A DNA stretch of 7,830 nt from the NCBI GenBank assembly GCA_002790175.1, contig PFUQ01000010.1, forward strand, positions 1 through 7,830. The letters are read 5' to 3'. How positions within the stretch are numbered: position 1 is the stretch's first letter; each line of letters begins with the position of its first letter. The notes beneath the pieces were generated by a model. It did not search any database and was not told where the DNA came from. It worked only from the letters and a program-made list of their open reading frames with translations. Both the position numbers and the translations under genes were made by a program. The DNA comes from Flavobacteriales bacterium CG_4_9_14_3_um_filter_32_8. Lineage in GTDB: Bacteria; Bacteroidota; Bacteroidia; Flavobacteriales_E; Vicingaceae. Positions 6,413 to 7,830 of the stretch are shown in pieces.

Positions 6413-6558
6413 AGTGCCTGTCTGAAAAGTACAGTATTTGGATTGGGGGATGTTCGAGATCGAGGTTTCGATGACTTGAGAATCAGGAGTGTACTAACGC
6501 ACTCGACTGATTCGAAAGTCGAGAATAACGAAGATATCGGACATTATGGACAAACACT
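6413..6558. repeat. Long palindromic intergenic element (146 bp) with imperfect terminal inverted repeats
   Basis: The ends are imperfect inverted repeats: AGTGCCTGTC at 6413-6422 and GGACAAACACT near 6548-6558 match at 8 of 10 positions. The centre folds into a strong hairpin. The left arm 6473-6491 (GACTTGAGAATCAGGAGTG) pairs with 6500-6520 around an 8-base loop TACTAACG, with one 2-base internal mismatch and one 2-base bulge. Weaker complementarity extends outward (GTTTCGAT with ACGAAGAT). It has no open reading frame of note. The right end lies two bases after the peptidase stop codon (complement 6561-6563), so the element would be transcribed in that gene's 3' untranslated region. It could be a MITE-like or REP-like repeat, or a 3' UTR RNA structure. 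I see no clear target-site duplication. Confidence 0.5.
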
Positions 6559-6560
6559 GA

Positions 6561-7830
6561 TTAATAACCAAATATTTCTTCTAATGTAAGTTCTTGATAA
6601 TCGCCCATTTCTTTAAGAACATTGATGTTAACTAACTTTTTATTTCCAATAACTAAGTAGGTGTATTTTCTATCTTTAATGTTGGCATCAAAAAAAGCCT
6701 TTAAATCTTTTAATGCTAACTTTTTAATGATTGGATAAATTTCTTTTTTAATGTCGTAATCTCTACCTAATTCTTTGGCAGCCAAATATTGCCAGAATAG
6801 GCTAGAGCGTTTGGTACGTGAGGTCTCGATTTTCTTTAATGCAGCCATTTTCGAATCTTGAAATTGATTTTCAACTTCGGGCATATTATTCATTAATTCC
6901 ATTATTGCTTTTTTTGCATCACCTAATTTATCTACTTGAGTGCCCACATAAGCTCTAGCAAAATGTGCTTCGTTGAGTTTTCTTGGAGTGGTGAAAACGG
7001 CATAAGCAGAATAAGCTAATGCTTTCGATTCTCTAATTTCCTGAAACACAATAGAGGATAATCCAGCACCAAAATATTCGTTAAAAACATTGGAAGTTGC
7101 TGCTAAATCTTTATTGTAAGGACCAATATTAGAAAGCATTAAAACTTCTGCTTGAACCATGTCGTAATTCACAAAGTAAACTTTATTTTTTTCCGATTTT
7201 AACTCAGGAAATTCTTTTGCTGCTAGTAGTGGTTTTAATGTTTTTGGTGTTTTATGGTATTTATCTAATAAGGTTTTAACTTTTTCAACATCTTTCCTGC
7301 CGTAATAATAAATATAATGCTCATAAGCTGTTAATTCCTTAATTTTTGAAACTAACTTATTTACATCTAATGCTTTTAACTCACTTTCACTCAAAATATT
7401 TTTTATAGGAGAATTTTCCCCATACTGTCCATAATTCATCATTCCTCCATGTAGAATATCACTTTTAGAAAGTTTGGTATCAGTTCTTCCTTTTAAGATG
7501 TCTTGAACTACATTGTTATAAGCATCTTGATTTGGTTTTACATTGGCTAATATGTGTTCAAATAATTTGATGCCTTCTTCTAAAGATTCTTCTAATCCAG
7601 ATAAAGTAACATAAACTCTATCGTTGGCAGCATAAACACTATAACTTAACCCCAATTTAAATAATTCAGTTTGTAGGTCGTTTGCAGAATACTTGTCTGT
7701 ACCCAAATATTCTAAATAATTTACAGCTAAAGCCATTTCTTTATCACTCCAAGAACCCATGTCTAAAATGTAATTTAAACTAAATATTTCATTGGTGGTG
7801 TTACTTACGTAGTAAAATGGAACTCCCGAA
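6561..7830 (-). CDS. M16 family metallopeptidase (insulinase/pitrilysin-like), C-terminal part
   Basis: The frame is open from the right edge to TAA at 6563-6561, giving 422 residues. It does not start at the ATG at 7760. The 23 codons before that ATG are also coding (GVPFYYVSNTTNEIFSLNY leading into LDMGSWSDKEMALAVNYLEYLGTDKYS), which is typical of the second half of two-part M16 proteins. In fragment numbering, the last lobe contains FGAGLSS (253-259) and then RESKALAYSAY. Arg266 and Tyr273 have the R-x6-Y spacing of the substrate-binding pair in insulin-degrading enzyme. The zinc motif HxxEH should lie in the N-terminal half outside the window, and none is present here, as expected for the non-catalytic half. 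In Bacteroidota such proteins are often secreted or periplasmic and degrade peptides; a signal peptide cannot be seen here. The gene is followed by palindromic elements and a terminator. The family call is firm; the substrate is unknown. Confidence 0.93.
   Translation of the reverse strand, partial: SGVPFYYVSNTTNEIFSLNYILDMGSWSDKEMALAVNYLEYLGTDKYSANDLQTELFKLGLSYSVYAANDRVYVTLSGLEESLEEGIKLFEHILANVKPNQDAYNNVVQDILKGRTDTKLSKSDILHGGMMNYGQYGENSPIKNILSESELKALDVNKLVSKIKELTAYEHYIYYYGRKDVEKVKTLLDKYHKTPKTLKPLLAAKEFPELKSEKNKVYFVNYDMVQAEVLMLSNIGPYNKDLAATSNVFNEYFGAGLSSIVFQEIRESKALAYSAYAVFTTPRKLNEAHFARAYVGTQVDKLGDAKKAIMELMNNMPEVENQFQDSKMAALKKIETSRTKRSSLFWQYLAAKELGRDYDIKKEIYPIIKKLALKDLKAFFDANIKDRKYTYLVIGNKKLVNINVLKEMGDYQELTLEEIFGY

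Noticed and set aside
7761..7830. ATG at 7760 as the true peptidase start
   Set aside because: The frame upstream of it is open to the window edge and encodes typical M16 sequence, so the ATG is an internal methionine.

Overview
The window looks like part of a chromosome from a member of the Bacteroidota, most likely Flavobacteriales-like. The DNA is AT-rich. It encodes a large secreted protein with SprB-type repeats, PKD domains and a type-B gliding/type IX secretion (T9SS) C-terminal domain. It also encodes a lipoprotein whose mature N-terminus (CAQIVPLTGGDKD) is typical of that phylum. No Shine-Dalgarno-like sequences decide the starts.

All intact genes are on the minus strand, so the layout is read from right to left. 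(1) Bases 7830-6561 hold the C-terminal part of a large M16 (insulinase/pitrilysin-type) metallopeptidase that continues past the right edge. (2) Bases 6560-5526 are about 1 kb without an intact gene. This stretch holds two long imperfect hairpin elements just behind the peptidase stop codon and a likely bidirectional terminator. It also holds the remains of a small plus-strand lipoprotein gene, broken by one stop and two frameshifts, and a candidate structured small RNA ending in a strong intrinsic terminator. (3) Bases 5525-1965 encode a 1186-residue T9SS-exported adhesin-like protein. (4) Bases 1917-1432 encode a free methionine-(R)-sulfoxide reductase of the GAF fold, with all three signature cysteines in place. 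(5) Bases 1435-1 encode an Ig-like-domain lipoprotein whose TTG start overlaps the reductase stop; it runs off the left edge. A plus-strand search adds only the broken lipoprotein gene.

The reductase and the Ig-like lipoprotein are probably co-transcribed and translationally coupled. The adhesin gene ends 47 bases before the reductase and may belong to the same transcription unit, because I see no convincing terminator in that gap. The adhesin should be exported through Sec and then T9SS, but no SprF/PorP-like partner gene lies in the window. The peptidase is a separate unit.

The most unusual content is in the 5.5-6.6 kb interval: the putative small RNA with its terminator, the degraded lipoprotein gene, and two neighbouring palindromic elements sharing a TTCGTTAT(T)CTCGA core. 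I did not find a clear new multi-gene system; the coding genes belong to recognisable families.
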